Source: Pseudomonadota bacterium (GTDB taxonomy: Bacteria > Pseudomonadota > Gammaproteobacteria > Burkholderiales > Burkholderiaceae_C). Taken from it: a stretch of 51,676 nt of DNA. The notes below the pieces were generated by a model, which had not been told where the DNA came from, ran no database searches, and saw only the letters and a program-made list of their open reading frames with translations. The DNA is taken from positions 1 through 51,676 of the forward strand of contig JAJZWA010000026.1 in assembly GCA_021846965.1 (NCBI GenBank), read 5' to 3'. Position 1 is the stretch's first letter, and each line of letters opens with the position of its first letter. Of the stretch, positions 1 to 8,468 are shown piece after piece. The translations under genes were made by a program, and so were the position numbers.

Positions 1-119
1 AGCTCGAGGGCATCAACAATCGCATCAAGGTGATCAAGCGCATGGCCTACGGCTATCGTGACACCGACTACTTCTTCCTCAAGATCCGGACTGCGTTCCC
101 CGGACATCCGTGAAGAACC
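1..119 (+). mobile_element. right end of an ISL3-family insertion sequence, cut by window edge
   Basis: The first 113 bases encode the C-terminus of an ISL3-type transposase. Just after its stop codon, positions 113-119 read aagaacc. ISL3-group right ends typically finish with a close relative of this heptamer (inference from family knowledge). A run of nine T follows at 120-128; these elements make 8-bp AT-rich target duplications, so the T run could be or contain one. The left end lies outside the window, so completeness and the duplication cannot be judged. Confidence 0.55.
3..113 (+). CDS. ISL3-family transposase, C-terminal fragment (partial)
   Basis: An open frame enters from the left edge and stops at 111-113, giving the last 36 residues of a protein. 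It reads as the conserved tail of IS204/IS1001/IS1165-type DDE transposases: an NNRIKVIKRMAYGYRD block, a YFFLKI motif and a short tail ending in AFPGHP. The protein would catalyse transposition of its own element. The 5' part is outside the window, so whether the gene is intact is unknown. Confidence 0.75.
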   Translation, partial: LEGINNRIKVIKRMAYGYRDTDYFFLKIRTAFPGHP

Positions 120-143
120 TTTTTTTTTGCGTCGCCGCGGCCC

Positions 144-938
144 TCAGGCCCGCAGCAGTTCCAGCAGCGCCTGCGCCAGCTCCCGCGGGCGCTCCTGCAT
201 CAGCGCGTGACCGGCGTCGAGCAGGCTCAGGCCGGCCTGGGGCAGCGCCTGGCGCAGTTCCTCGGTGGCGCGCACCGGGGTCATGCGGTCGGATTCGCCC
301 AGCACCAGTTGCACCGGCATGCGCAGGCGCCGCGCCATCTCCAGGCCATGCGCGTAGGCATTGCAGGCGCCCAGATCGGTGGCCAGCAGGTCGCCGGCCG
401 GCCAGCGCGCCTGCACCGACTCCATCAGCCGAAGGCTGGCTTCCACCAGGGCCGGATCGGGCGGCTGGGCGCGCGAGCCCTTGTGGGACCACAGGGCCAT
501 GTCCCGCATGGCCGCGGCCGGATCGCTGCGCGCGCGCTCGAGCAACACCGGGGACACGGGCATGGGCACGGCCGTGCCGACCATCGCGAGGTGGCTGACG
601 CGCTGCGGCGCCATCGCCGCCAGGTGCAGGGACATCAGCGAACCCATACTGTGGCCGGCCAGGGCGCAGCGGTCGAGGCCCAGTGCGTCCAGCAGTTCCA
701 GCAGCCAGGCCGCCAGTTCCGGAACGCCGGCGCAGGGAGGCCCGGCGCTGGCCGAATGCCCCGGCAGGTCGGGCGCGTAGACGGCGTGGCCGGCGCGGGC
801 CAGCGCCGGCGCCACCGGCAGCCAGGCGCGATGGTCCTGGCAGGCGCCGTGCAGCAACAGGATCGCGACCCCATCGGTTCCGGGCGCGGCGGACAGACAG
901 TGCACGTGGACTTCGCGCGAATCGACCAGACATTGCAT
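144..938 (-). CDS. alpha/beta hydrolase
   Basis: This is a 264-residue alpha/beta-hydrolase-fold protein, probably a cytoplasmic esterase or related serine hydrolase; the substrate is unknown. The oxyanion-hole motif LLLHGACQDH lies near residue 30. The nucleophile elbow GHSMG places Ser97, the acid is Asp217 in LGESD and the base is His244 in DAGHA. The frame stays open far upstream, but the ATG at 938 is preceded by GGAG at 8 bases and starts at the usual family N-terminus, so it was chosen. It is transcribed divergently from the CBS protein gene and is the last gene before the insertion sequence remnant. Confidence 0.85.
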   Translation of the reverse strand: MQCLVDSREVHVHCLSAAPGTDGVAILLLHGACQDHRAWLPVAPALARAGHAVYAPDLPGHSASAGPPCAGVPELAAWLLELLDALGLDRCALAGHSMGSLMSLHLAAMAPQRVSHLAMVGTAVPMPVSPVLLERARSDPAAAMRDMALWSHKGSRAQPPDPALVEASLRLMESVQARWPAGDLLATDLGACNAYAHGLEMARRLRMPVQLVLGESDRMTPVRATEELRQALPQAGLSLLDAGHALMQERPRELAQALLELLRA

Positions 939-1055
939 GGGGAAATCTCCAGGTGGCTGGCAGGCTGTTGGGGCGAACTTGAGGCAACTGCGTGGAATCC
1001 CGCCGCTGGCTGCACTATATTGGCTCCATGCGGTTGACACCGAACGGAGACGACG
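939..1055. promoter_or_regulatory. divergent promoter region between hydrolase and CBS-protein genes
   Basis: This 117-bp AT-richer gap separates two divergent genes. A TATATT hexamer at 1016-1021 is a good -10 candidate for the rightward gene, about 35 bases before its ATG. No convincing -35 lies 16-18 bases upstream. A TTGACA at 1034-1039 has no matching -10 downstream. The leftward gene has a GGAG ribosome site here. Confidence 0.35.
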
Positions 1056-1514
1056 ATGCAAGTCAGTGATATTTTGCGCATCAAGGGCACCGCGCTGTTC
1101 ACGGTGTCGCCCAGCACGCCCCTGCACGAGGCGGCGCGCACCATGGCCCTGCACGACGTGGGCTCCCTGGTGGTCATGGACGACGGTCGCCTCGCCGGCA
1201 TGCTCACCTTTCGCGAGGTGCTGGGGGCGATGGCCTCCGACAACGGCGCGCGCCCCGACGTGGGCCAGCTGATGCAGCGCGAGCCCGTGCACTGCGCGCC
1301 GTCCACCAGCCTGGACGAGCTGCGCCGCCTGCTGCTGGACAGCGGCACGCGCTACATCCCGGTGATGGATGGCACCACGCTGCTGGGGGTCATTTCCTTC
1401 CGCGACGTGGCGCGCGCGGTGGTGCAGGAGCAGGATTTCGAGAACCGCATGCTCAAGGCCTACATCCGCGACTGGCCGCCGGAGACCGCCCAGCCTTCCG
1501 GCACGGCATCCTGA
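1056..1514 (+). CDS. CBS domain-containing protein
   Basis: A 152-residue protein made of two CBS domains (about residues 5-60 and 70-130), a Bateman module. Such stand-alone modules bind adenosyl ligands such as AMP, ATP or SAM and sense energy or redox state; the partner here is unknown. Typical features are the VGSLVVMDDGRLAGMLTFREVL strand-helix in two parts and the second-domain GTRYIPVMDG and LLGVISFRDV segments. The start ATG follows GGAGA at about 6 bases. It belongs to the small YbaL/CBS group common beside housekeeping genes in Burkholderiales, and it is not fused to an enzyme. Confidence 0.85.
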   Translation: MQVSDILRIKGTALFTVSPSTPLHEAARTMALHDVGSLVVMDDGRLAGMLTFREVLGAMASDNGARPDVGQLMQREPVHCAPSTSLDELRRLLLDSGTRYIPVMDGTTLLGVISFRDVARAVVQEQDFENRMLKAYIRDWPPETAQPSGTAS

Positions 1515-1638
1515 AGGCCCGGCGCGCTCCCGCAGCGGGCGCGCCGCGGGCGGGTGCCGGCAACCGCTAGGATGGGGCCTGTCGAGCGGCCGTGCCCCCG
1601 GGCGCGGTGCCCGATCCTTTACGCCCTCGTCCGCGAGC

Positions 1639-2277
1639 ATGCCCGCCCACGCCCCGACCCCGCGTCCCAGCCACCTGCTGTACCTGCACGGATTCCGCTC
1701 CTCGCCGGCCTCGGCGAAGGCGTGCCTGACCCTGCAACGCCTGCAGGATCTGCAGCGCGGGGAGGCTTCGCCGGTACGCTGGCTGTGTCCGCAGCTTCCT
1801 CCTTCGCCGCGCGAGGCGATGGAATGCTGCCTGGAGCTGGTGCGCGAGGCGGCGCCGTCCCGGCTGGTGCTGATCGGCTCCTCCCTCGGGGGCTTCTACG
1901 CGACCTGGCTGGCCCACACGCTGGACTGCAGGGCCGCGCTGCTCAACCCGGCGGTGGACCCGGCACGCGACCTGCAGGCGCAGATCGGCGAGCTGGGCAG
2001 CTGGCACGACCCTTCGCTGCGCTTTCGGTTCACCGCCGAGCATGTGCGTGAACTGCATGCCTACGAGATCGGCGATCTGCACGCCGCGGTTCCCCACCCC
2101 GAACGCTACCTGGCGGTGATCGCGCGCGACGACGAGGTGCTCGACTGGCGTGAGATGTGCCAGCGCTACCGCGGGGCCGAGATGCGCGTGGTCGACCACG
2201 GCGGGCACGCGCTGGACGACTACGCGCAATCCCATTGCGACGCGGTGCTGGCCTTTCTCGGCGTGCGCGCGAATTGA
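1639..2277 (+). CDS. YqiA/YcfP-family alpha/beta hydrolase (esterase)
   Basis: A 212-residue protein of the YqiA family, small cytoplasmic esterases that hydrolyse short acyl or acyl-CoA-type esters in vitro. The N-terminal YLHGFRSSP motif, the nucleophile elbow GSSLGG (Ser82), the acidic segment IARDDEVLDW and the terminal HGGHAL histidine make the family clear. A longer in-frame start exists in the upstream CBS gene region, but the ATG at 1639 gives the normal family length. It is followed after 19 bases by the exoribonuclease gene. Confidence 0.85.
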   Translation: MPAHAPTPRPSHLLYLHGFRSSPASAKACLTLQRLQDLQRGEASPVRWLCPQLPPSPREAMECCLELVREAAPSRLVLIGSSLGGFYATWLAHTLDCRAALLNPAVDPARDLQAQIGELGSWHDPSLRFRFTAEHVRELHAYEIGDLHAAVPHPERYLAVIARDDEVLDWREMCQRYRGAEMRVVDHGGHALDDYAQSHCDAVLAFLGVRAN

Positions 2278-2296
2278 ATTTCTCCCGGATGTCCAC

Positions 2297-4453
2297 GTGA
2301 CCTACGTTTTGTTCGAAGAAGCCGGCAAGCTGGCGACCGCACGCGTCATGAGCCAGGCCGATGCCTCGATGCAGATCGAGCTGGCCAGCGGCAAGCGCCA
2401 GAAGATCAAGCTGCAGCAGGCGCTGCTGCGTTTCGAGTCCCCCGAGCCCCAGGCGCTGATGGACTGGGCCCAGGCGCAGCAGGACGGCATCGAGCTGGAC
2501 CTGCTGTGGGAGTTCGCGCCGGAGGAGGAATTCGGCTTCGAGCACCTGGCCGGCGAGTACTACGGCAGCAGCGCCGACGCGCGCCAGCAGGCCGCCGTGC
2601 TGCTGCGCCTGCACGGGGCGCCGCATTATTTCTCGCGCCGTGGCAAGGGTCGCTTTCGCAAGGCGGCGCCGGAAGTGCTGCAGGCCGCGCTGGCGGGCAT
2701 CGCACGACGCCAGGAACTGGAGCGGCGCATCGACGCGGACGCCCTGGAACTGGAGCAGGGGCGCTGCCCCGCCACCATTGCCGAGCGCATCTACGCGCTG
2801 CTGTTCAAGCCCGACAAGAACGGCCCCGAATACAAGGCGCTGGCCCTGGCGATGCGGCGCAGCGGCAAAGGAGCCTTGCAACTGCTGCGCGAGGCCGGGG
2901 CCATCGCCTCGCCGTGGCGCTTCCACATGCAGCGCTTCCTGCTCGAATACTTCCCGCGCGGCACCGCCTTCGCGGAGCAGGCCCTGCCGCGCGTGGCGCC
3001 CGACGATCTGCCCCTGGCCGAGGTTCGCGCCTTCAGCATCGACGACTCGGCCACCACCGAGATCGACGACGCGCTGTCGCTGCGCGCCCTGCCCGACGGC
3101 GGCACGGTGGTGGGCATCCACATCGCCGCTCCAGCGCTGGCGCTGGAGCGCGACAGCGCGTGGGACCTGGCGGCGCGCCAGCGCATGTCCACCGTGTACA
3201 TGCCGGGCGACAAGATCACCATGCTGCCCGACGCGCTGGTGCAGGCTTTCACGCTGGCCGAGGGCAGCCAGCCGCCCGCCCTGAGCCTGTACGTGGATTT
3301 CGACCCGCAATGGCGCATGCGCGGCCACGAGACCCGGGTGGAGCGGGTCCCCATCGTGGCCAACCTGCGCCACGACCTGCTCGACGCGGCCGTCACCGAG
3401 GATGCGCTGCAGGGCGATCCCGCCGCCCAGACCTATCCCTGCGCCGCCGAGCTGGCGCAGCTGTGGCGCCTGGCCCAGGTGCTCAAGGCCGGGCGCGAAC
3501 AGGTGCGTGGACGCCCGGAACGCAACGCCGGCGTGGACTACACCTTCCGCGTGGAAGGCCTCGAGCAGGGCGAGGAGCATGCACGCGTGGACATCGTGCC
3601 GCGCCGCCGCGGGGCGCCTCTGGACCTGATCGTGGCCGAGATGATGATCCTGGCCAACGCCACCTGGGGTGGCTGGCTGGCCGAGCTGGGCCTGCCGGCC
3701 ATCTACCGCAGCCAGAGCGGCATGGGCGCGAACCTGCGCACCCGCATGAGCACCCGCGCCGCCCCGCACCAGGGCCTGGGCGTGGCCCAGTACGCCTGGT
3801 GCACCTCGCCGCTGCGGCGCTACGCCGATCTGGTCAACCAGAGTCAGCTGATCGCCGCCGCGCGCCACGGTCGCACCGCCGCGCTGGCGGCGCCCTACCG
3901 CCCGAAGGATGCCCAGCTGTTCGCGGTGGTGGGGGCCTTCGAGGAAACCTACAAGGCCTACGCGGACTTCCAGCGCGGCATGGAACGCTACTGGACCCTG
4001 CGCTACCTGCGCCAGCAGGGCATCGAGCAGGCCGACGGCAGCGTGCTGCGCGAGGGCCTGGTGCGGGTCGACGGCATGCCGCTGGTGCTGGCGGCGCTGG
4101 GCGCGCAGGATCTGCCGCGCGGCAGCCGCGTGCGCCTGCGCTTCGGCGAGCCCGATCTGCTCACGCTGGAGCAACCCTGCCACGTGCTGCAACGCCTGCA
4201 GGACACGGCCGCGCAGCCCGAGGCCGCCGAAGCCGCCGAGGCGGAGGAGGAGGAAAGCCTGGCCGGCGGCTTGCAGCTGGCCGTGGATGCCGCCGACGCC
4301 GCCGAGACGGTCGAGGCGGGGGCGGACGGCAGCGCCGCGGCGGAGCCCGCCGGCCCGGCCGAGGCCGCCGGCCTCGACGAGCCCGAGGCCCAGCCCGCGC
4401 AGCACGCCTCGCCGCATCTGCACCCCGGCACGCCCGCCCCGGCCGGCAACTGA
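2297..4453 (+). CDS. RNase II-family 3'-5' exoribonuclease (RNB domain)
   Basis: A 718-residue exoribonuclease that degrades single-stranded RNA processively from the 3' end with Mg2+. The N-terminal 240 residues are an RNA-binding part of the short RNase II-like type common in betaproteobacteria. The RNB catalytic signature is the IDDSATTEIDDALS block with Asp249, Asp257 and Asp258. Later conserved blocks are VAEMMILAN and CTSPLRRYADL. About 75 C-terminal residues form an Ala/Glu-rich low-complexity tail. The GTG at 2297 starts the expected VTYVLFEEAG N-terminus; no clear ribosome site precedes it, and the next ATG would remove conserved residues. It could be rnb or a paralogue of rnr. Confidence 0.9.
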   Translation: MTYVLFEEAGKLATARVMSQADASMQIELASGKRQKIKLQQALLRFESPEPQALMDWAQAQQDGIELDLLWEFAPEEEFGFEHLAGEYYGSSADARQQAAVLLRLHGAPHYFSRRGKGRFRKAAPEVLQAALAGIARRQELERRIDADALELEQGRCPATIAERIYALLFKPDKNGPEYKALALAMRRSGKGALQLLREAGAIASPWRFHMQRFLLEYFPRGTAFAEQALPRVAPDDLPLAEVRAFSIDDSATTEIDDALSLRALPDGGTVVGIHIAAPALALERDSAWDLAARQRMSTVYMPGDKITMLPDALVQAFTLAEGSQPPALSLYVDFDPQWRMRGHETRVERVPIVANLRHDLLDAAVTEDALQGDPAAQTYPCAAELAQLWRLAQVLKAGREQVRGRPERNAGVDYTFRVEGLEQGEEHARVDIVPRRRGAPLDLIVAEMMILANATWGGWLAELGLPAIYRSQSGMGANLRTRMSTRAAPHQGLGVAQYAWCTSPLRRYADLVNQSQLIAAARHGRTAALAAPYRPKDAQLFAVVGAFEETYKAYADFQRGMERYWTLRYLRQQGIEQADGSVLREGLVRVDGMPLVLAALGAQDLPRGSRVRLRFGEPDLLTLEQPCHVLQRLQDTAAQPEAAEAAEAEEEESLAGGLQLAVDAADAAETVEAGADGSAAAEPAGPAEAAGLDEPEAQPAQHASPHLHPGTPAPAGN

Positions 4454-4472
4454 GCTCCGCCACGCCCCCGCG

Positions 4473-5444
4473 ATGTCCGCCCCGTCCCGCCCGCGACTGC
4501 GCCTGAGCCCCCTGCAATGGGCTCTGGGCATCTCGCTGGCCGCGCACCTGGTGTTGCTGGGCCTGCGCCTGGGCGTGCCGCAGGCGATGCAACGCGCCTT
4601 CGAGAACCCCCCGCTCTCGGTGGTGCTGGTCAACAGCGCCAGCCCCACGCCCCCCGACAAGCCGCAGGCGCTGGCGCAGGCCGACCTGAACGGCGGCGGC
4701 ACGGCGCGTGCCGGACTGGCCGCCACTCCGCTGCCGGCCGCGCGACGCCTGCAGGCGGGCAACGCCGCGCATGAAGCGCAGACCATGATGCAACGCCTGG
4801 AGCAGCGCGAGCGCCAGATCCTGAGCGTGGCGCACAGCCAGATCGTCACCCTGCAGCAGGCGCTGCAGTCCCGCCCGGCCTCCCAGCAGCAGCGCAGCAG
4901 CCTGGAGGACCAGCATCGGGAACTGCTGGACCTGATCGGCGCCATCGAGAAGCGCATCGAGCGCAACAACGCCAGTCCGCGCAGGCGTTTCGTGGGCCCG
5001 AGCACGCGCAGCGTGCCCTACGCGCTGTACTACGACCACATGCGCGAGAAGATCGAGCGCCTGGGCACCGCCGATTTTCCGCAACGCGACGGCCACAAGC
5101 TCTACGGGCGCCTGATCATGGAGATCACCGTGGACGCCACCGGGCATGTGCTGCGCGCCGAGGTGGTGCGCGGCTCGGGCGATGCCCTGCTCGACCGCAT
5201 GGCGCGCGCCATCGTCCAGGCGGCGCAGCCCTTCGGGGATTTCGACGCCGCGATGCGCCGCGACGCGGACCAGATCGTGGTGATCGCCGGCTTCGACTTC
5301 ACCCGCGAGGGCGCGCTGAGCACCGAGATGCGCGCCGACGCTGCGACCGCGACCGCCGGCGGCACGAAGGCCGCGGGCACGAGCTCCGCCCACCCCGCCG
5401 CCGCGCCCGCCCCGGCACCCCACCCTGTCGCCAGGCACTCCTGA
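4473..5444 (+). CDS. TonB-like energy-transducer family protein
   Basis: A 323-residue protein with one N-terminal membrane helix (residues about 12-32, WALGISLAAHLVLLGL), a Pro/Ala linker, a Gln/Glu-rich predicted coiled coil (about 95-165) and a TonB C-terminal fold (about 200-285, GRLIMEITVDATGHVL and later). TonB proteins relay ExbBD energy to outer-membrane receptors. No exbB or exbD is adjacent, so a classical TonB role is uncertain. In Burkholderiales this TonB-like gene typically sits between the exoribonuclease gene and aroE, as here. A 40-residue Ala/Pro tail follows the fold. The stop overlaps the aroE start (TGATG). Confidence 0.8.
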   Translation: MSAPSRPRLRLSPLQWALGISLAAHLVLLGLRLGVPQAMQRAFENPPLSVVLVNSASPTPPDKPQALAQADLNGGGTARAGLAATPLPAARRLQAGNAAHEAQTMMQRLEQRERQILSVAHSQIVTLQQALQSRPASQQQRSSLEDQHRELLDLIGAIEKRIERNNASPRRRFVGPSTRSVPYALYYDHMREKIERLGTADFPQRDGHKLYGRLIMEITVDATGHVLRAEVVRGSGDALLDRMARAIVQAAQPFGDFDAAMRRDADQIVVIAGFDFTREGALSTEMRADAATATAGGTKAAGTSSAHPAAAPAPAPHPVARHS

Positions 5445-6307
5445 TGTCCGCTCCCGACCTGTACGCCGTGCTCGGCAATCCGGTGCAGCACAGCCGCTCG
5501 CCGCGCATCCATGAACTCTTCGCCGCGCAAGGCGGGCAGTCCCTGCGCTACGAGCGTCGACTCGTCCCCCTGGGTGGCTTCGAGGCCGCGCTGGCCGCGT
5601 TGCGCGCCGAGGGCGGCATGGGCTGCAACGTCACCGTACCCTTCAAGTTCGACGCGGCGCGCGCCGCCTCCAGCCTGTCGCCCCGCGCCGAGCTGGCCGG
5701 CGCGGCCAATACGCTGGGATGGGATTCCCACGGCAGGCTGTGGGGCGACAACACCGACGGCGTGGGGCTGGTGCGCGACCTGGCGCGCCTGCTCGGGCGC
5801 GAGCCGCAGGCCGCTCTGCAGGGACTCGACGTGCTGCTGCTGGGGGCCGGGGGCGCCGCCAGCGGGGTGCTCGGCGCCCTGCTGGACGCGGGCGCGCGCG
5901 CGGTGGAGGTCTGGAACCGCAGCCCGGAGCGGGCCCAGCAACTGGTGCAGCGTCACGCCGCGAAGGCCTCGGCGCAGGGCTGCGCGCTGCGCGCCAGCCC
6001 GAGCCCGGGCCGCGGGCATGCGCTGGTGATCCATGCCACCGCCGGCTCGCTGGGTGGCGAGCTTCCCCAACTGCCGCCCGGAGTGCTCCAGGCGGGCGCG
6101 CTGGCCTACGACATGATGTACGGGGCCCGTCCCACCCCCTTCGTGCAGCTTGCGCGCGAGGCCGGCGCGCGGGCCCACGACGGCCTGGGCATGCTGGTGG
6201 AACAGGCTGCCGAGAGCTTCGCGCTGTGGCGCGGGCTGCGCGTGAACACCGAGCCGGTGCTGCGCCAGCTGCGCGCGGAACTCGACGCGCAGGCGCCCGC
6301 TTCCTGA
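5444..6307 (+). CDS. aroE: shikimate dehydrogenase
   Basis: A 287-residue enzyme reducing 3-dehydroshikimate to shikimate with NADPH, in aromatic amino acid synthesis. The N-terminal substrate domain begins with the YAVLGNPVQHSRSP motif. The catalytic Lys68 lies in NVTVPFK and Asp105 in DNTDG. The nucleotide fold contains GAGGAASG near residue 133, and EQAAESFALWRG closes the protein. The ATG overlaps the previous stop by one base, which implies translational coupling. Length is normal for the family. Confidence 0.95.
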   Translation: MSAPDLYAVLGNPVQHSRSPRIHELFAAQGGQSLRYERRLVPLGGFEAALAALRAEGGMGCNVTVPFKFDAARAASSLSPRAELAGAANTLGWDSHGRLWGDNTDGVGLVRDLARLLGREPQAALQGLDVLLLGAGGAASGVLGALLDAGARAVEVWNRSPERAQQLVQRHAAKASAQGCALRASPSPGRGHALVIHATAGSLGGELPQLPPGVLQAGALAYDMMYGARPTPFVQLAREAGARAHDGLGMLVEQAAESFALWRGLRVNTEPVLRQLRAELDAQAPAS

Positions 6308-6327
6308 GCAGACCCGAGGCAACTCCG

Positions 6328-7065
6328 ATGCCCACGAACCCATCCTCGAAACGCACGCCGCGAAACCGCCCGCCGCTGGGCCGGCTGCTGCTGCTGGCCC
6401 TGTGCTCGCTGCTGGTCCTGCAGCTGTACTTCGCGCTGCGCATCGCGCTGTGGTCGGTGCTGCCGGTGCGCGACACCGCCTTCATGCGCGCCGCGCAACT
6501 GCGCATGCTGCACGGACGGGAGAACGTGGAGTGGCACCACTCCTGGGTGCCCTACGAGCGCCTGAGCCCCTGGATCAAGCGCGCCGTGGTGGCCTCCGAG
6601 GACGCCACCTTCCTGTACAACCCGGGCGTGGACTGGAAGGCGCTGCGCGAGGCGTGGATCCGCGACCACTCGCGCCGCGTGGAGCGCGACCATCGCATCG
6701 TCGGCGGCTCCACGATCACCCAGCAACTGGCGAAGAATCTGTTCCTGTCCCCCGAGCGCAGCTATCTGCGCAAGGGCCAGGAACTGGTGATCACGGGCAT
6801 GCTCGAGCTGCTGCTGGACAAGCGCCGCATCCTGGAGATGTACCTGAACAGCGTCGAATGGGGCGACGGCGTGTACGGCGCGCAAGCCGCCGCGCAGCAG
6901 TACTTCCATATCCCGGCCTCGCGCCTGTCGCCGCTGCAGGCCGCGCGCCTGGCGGTGATGCTGCCGGCCCCGCATTTTTTCCAGCACCACCTCTACGGTC
7001 CCTACATCGACCGCCGCAGCTACACCATCGCCGCCCGCGCGCGCGATGCGCAGATCCCGCGCTGA
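6328..7065 (+). CDS. mtgA: monofunctional biosynthetic peptidoglycan transglycosylase
   Basis: A 245-residue inner-membrane glycosyltransferase (GT51) that polymerises lipid II into glycan strands. A single membrane helix spans about residues 18-42. The catalytic glutamate is Glu91 in VVASEDATF, followed by the family blocks GGSTITQQLAKN and EMYLNSVEWG. No transpeptidase domain follows, which makes it the monofunctional type. The start ATG lies 20 bases after aroE, and aroE-mtgA adjacency is usual in betaproteobacteria. It converges on hemL. Confidence 0.95.
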   Translation: MPTNPSSKRTPRNRPPLGRLLLLALCSLLVLQLYFALRIALWSVLPVRDTAFMRAAQLRMLHGRENVEWHHSWVPYERLSPWIKRAVVASEDATFLYNPGVDWKALREAWIRDHSRRVERDHRIVGGSTITQQLAKNLFLSPERSYLRKGQELVITGMLELLLDKRRILEMYLNSVEWGDGVYGAQAAAQQYFHIPASRLSPLQAARLAVMLPAPHFFQHHLYGPYIDRRSYTIAARARDAQIPR

Positions 7066-7088
7066 AAACGCGAGGCCAGGTCCAAACC

Positions 7089-8384
7089 CTATCCCTTGGC
7101 GAGGACCGCCAGGGCGGCGTCGGCGGCGTTCAGCGTGGCCTCGATCACCGCGTCATCGTGGGCGCTGGAGACGAAGCCGGCCTCGTACATGCTCGGGGCC
7201 AGGTACACGCCGCGCTCGAGCATCGCGTGGAAGAAGACCTTGAAGGCCTCCAGGTCCGCGCGCGCGACGTCGGCGTAGCTCGAAGGCACCGCATCGGCGA
7301 AATAAAAGCCGAACATCCCGCCCTCGCAGTCGGTGCGCAGCGTCACGCCACGATGCGCGGCGGCTCGCTCCAGGCCCTGCATCAGGCGCCGCGTGGCGGC
7401 TCCCAGGGATTCGTAGAAACCGGGGCGTCGCACGATGCGCAACTGCGCCAGGCCGGCGGCCACGGCCACCGGATTGCCCGACAGCGTGCCGGCCTGGTAG
7501 ACGGCACCCAGGGGCGACAGGCGCTGCATGACCTCGGCGCGACCTCCGAAGGCGGCCATGGGCATGCCGCCGCCGATGACCTTGCCCAGCACCACCAGGT
7601 CGGGACGGATGCCATAGAGTTGCTGCGCGCCGCCCAGCGCCACGCGCATGCCGGTCATGACCTCGTCCCAGATCAGCAGCGCGCCGTGCTCGGTGCACAA
7701 CTCGCGCAGGCGCCGGTGCCACTCTGCGCTGCCCCGCACGAAGTTCATGTTGCCGGCGATCGGCTCGACGATCACGCAGGCGATCTTCGAAGCCTGGGAG
7801 GCGAAGAGTTGCTCGATCTGCTCGACGTTGTTGTATTCCAGCACCAGCGTGTGGGCCGCCACATCCGCCGGAACCCCCGCCGAACTGGGGTTGCCGAAGG
7901 TCAGCAGGCCCGAGCCGGCCTTGACCAGCAGGCTGTCGGCGTGGCCGTGATAGCAGCCTTCGAACTTGACGATGGCGTCGCGCCCGGTGAAGCCGCGCGC
8001 CAGGCGCAGCGCGCTCATGGCAGCCTCGGTGCCGCTGGACACCAGGCGCACCATCTCCACCGCCGGCATGATCTCACGCAGGGCTTCCGCGATCTCGATC
8101 TCGTCCGCGGTGGGGGCGCCGAAGGACAGCGAGCGCGTGGCCGCGCGCTGCACGGCCTCGATCACCTCGGGATGGGCATGTCCGGCGATCATCGGCCCCC
8201 AGGAGCCGATGTAGTCGATGTAGCGCCGTCCCTCGGCGTCGAACATGTAGGGGCCCTGCGCGCGCTCGATGAAGCAGGGCACCCCGCCGACCTGGCGAAA
8301 GGCCCGCACCGGCGAGTTCACGCCGCCGGGAATGCTGCGCTGCGCGCGCTCGAACAGGGATTGGTTGGTGACGGAAGCGGACAT
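7089..8384 (-). CDS. hemL: glutamate-1-semialdehyde 2,1-aminomutase
   Basis: A 431-residue PLP enzyme converting glutamate-1-semialdehyde to 5-aminolevulinate, the C5 route to haem. The N-terminus [19 protein letters not shown] is diagnostic, and the PLP lysine is Lys268 in [11 protein letters not shown]. Length is normal. It is convergent with mtgA (23 bases apart) and lies downstream of the ThiD-like gene on the same strand, separated by 84 bases that contain a hairpin. Confidence 0.97.
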   Translation of the reverse strand: MSASVTNQSLFERAQRSIPGGVNSPVRAFRQVGGVPCFIERAQGPYMFDAEGRRYIDYIGSWGPMIAGHAHPEVIEAVQRAATRSLSFGAPTADEIEIAEALREIMPAVEMVRLVSSGTEAAMSALRLARGFTGRDAIVKFEGCYHGHADSLLVKAGSGLLTFGNPSSAGVPADVAAHTLVLEYNNVEQIEQLFASQASKIACVIVEPIAGNMNFVRGSAEWHRRLRELCTEHGALLIWDEVMTGMRVALGGAQQLYGIRPDLVVLGKVIGGGMPMAAFGGRAEVMQRLSPLGAVYQAGTLSGNPVAVAAGLAQLRIVRRPGFYESLGAATRRLMQGLERAAAHRGVTLRTDCEGGMFGFYFADAVPSSYADVARADLEAFKVFFHAMLERGVYLAPSMYEAGFVSSAHDDAVIEATLNAADAALAVLAKG

Positions 8385-8408
8385 GGATGAGGAGCGGCAG
8401 GGCGGCGC

Positions 8409-8427
8409 GCACGCCGCCGCGGCGTGC
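8409..8427 (-). terminator. stem-loop between thiD-like gene and hemL
   Basis: An 8-bp perfect stem, GCACGCCG (8409-8416) and CGGCGTGC (8420-8427), with a 3-base loop lies 42 bases after the ThiD-like stop. There is no T run, so it may only be a weak terminator or a processing site between the two minus-strand genes. Confidence 0.35.
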
Positions 8428-8468
8428 TGCGTCGCAACAAGTTCAGGGGGCCGGAGGCCGGAAAGCGG

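Noticed and set aside
120..128. The T run as a rho-independent terminator
   Set aside because: For the minus-strand hydrolase the run would be A in the RNA, and on the plus strand no stable stem precedes it.
939..1640. N-terminal extension of the alpha/beta hydrolase frame up to 1640
   Set aside because: The extra residues lie opposite the CBS gene, are not hydrolase-like, and a good ribosome site supports the ATG at 938.
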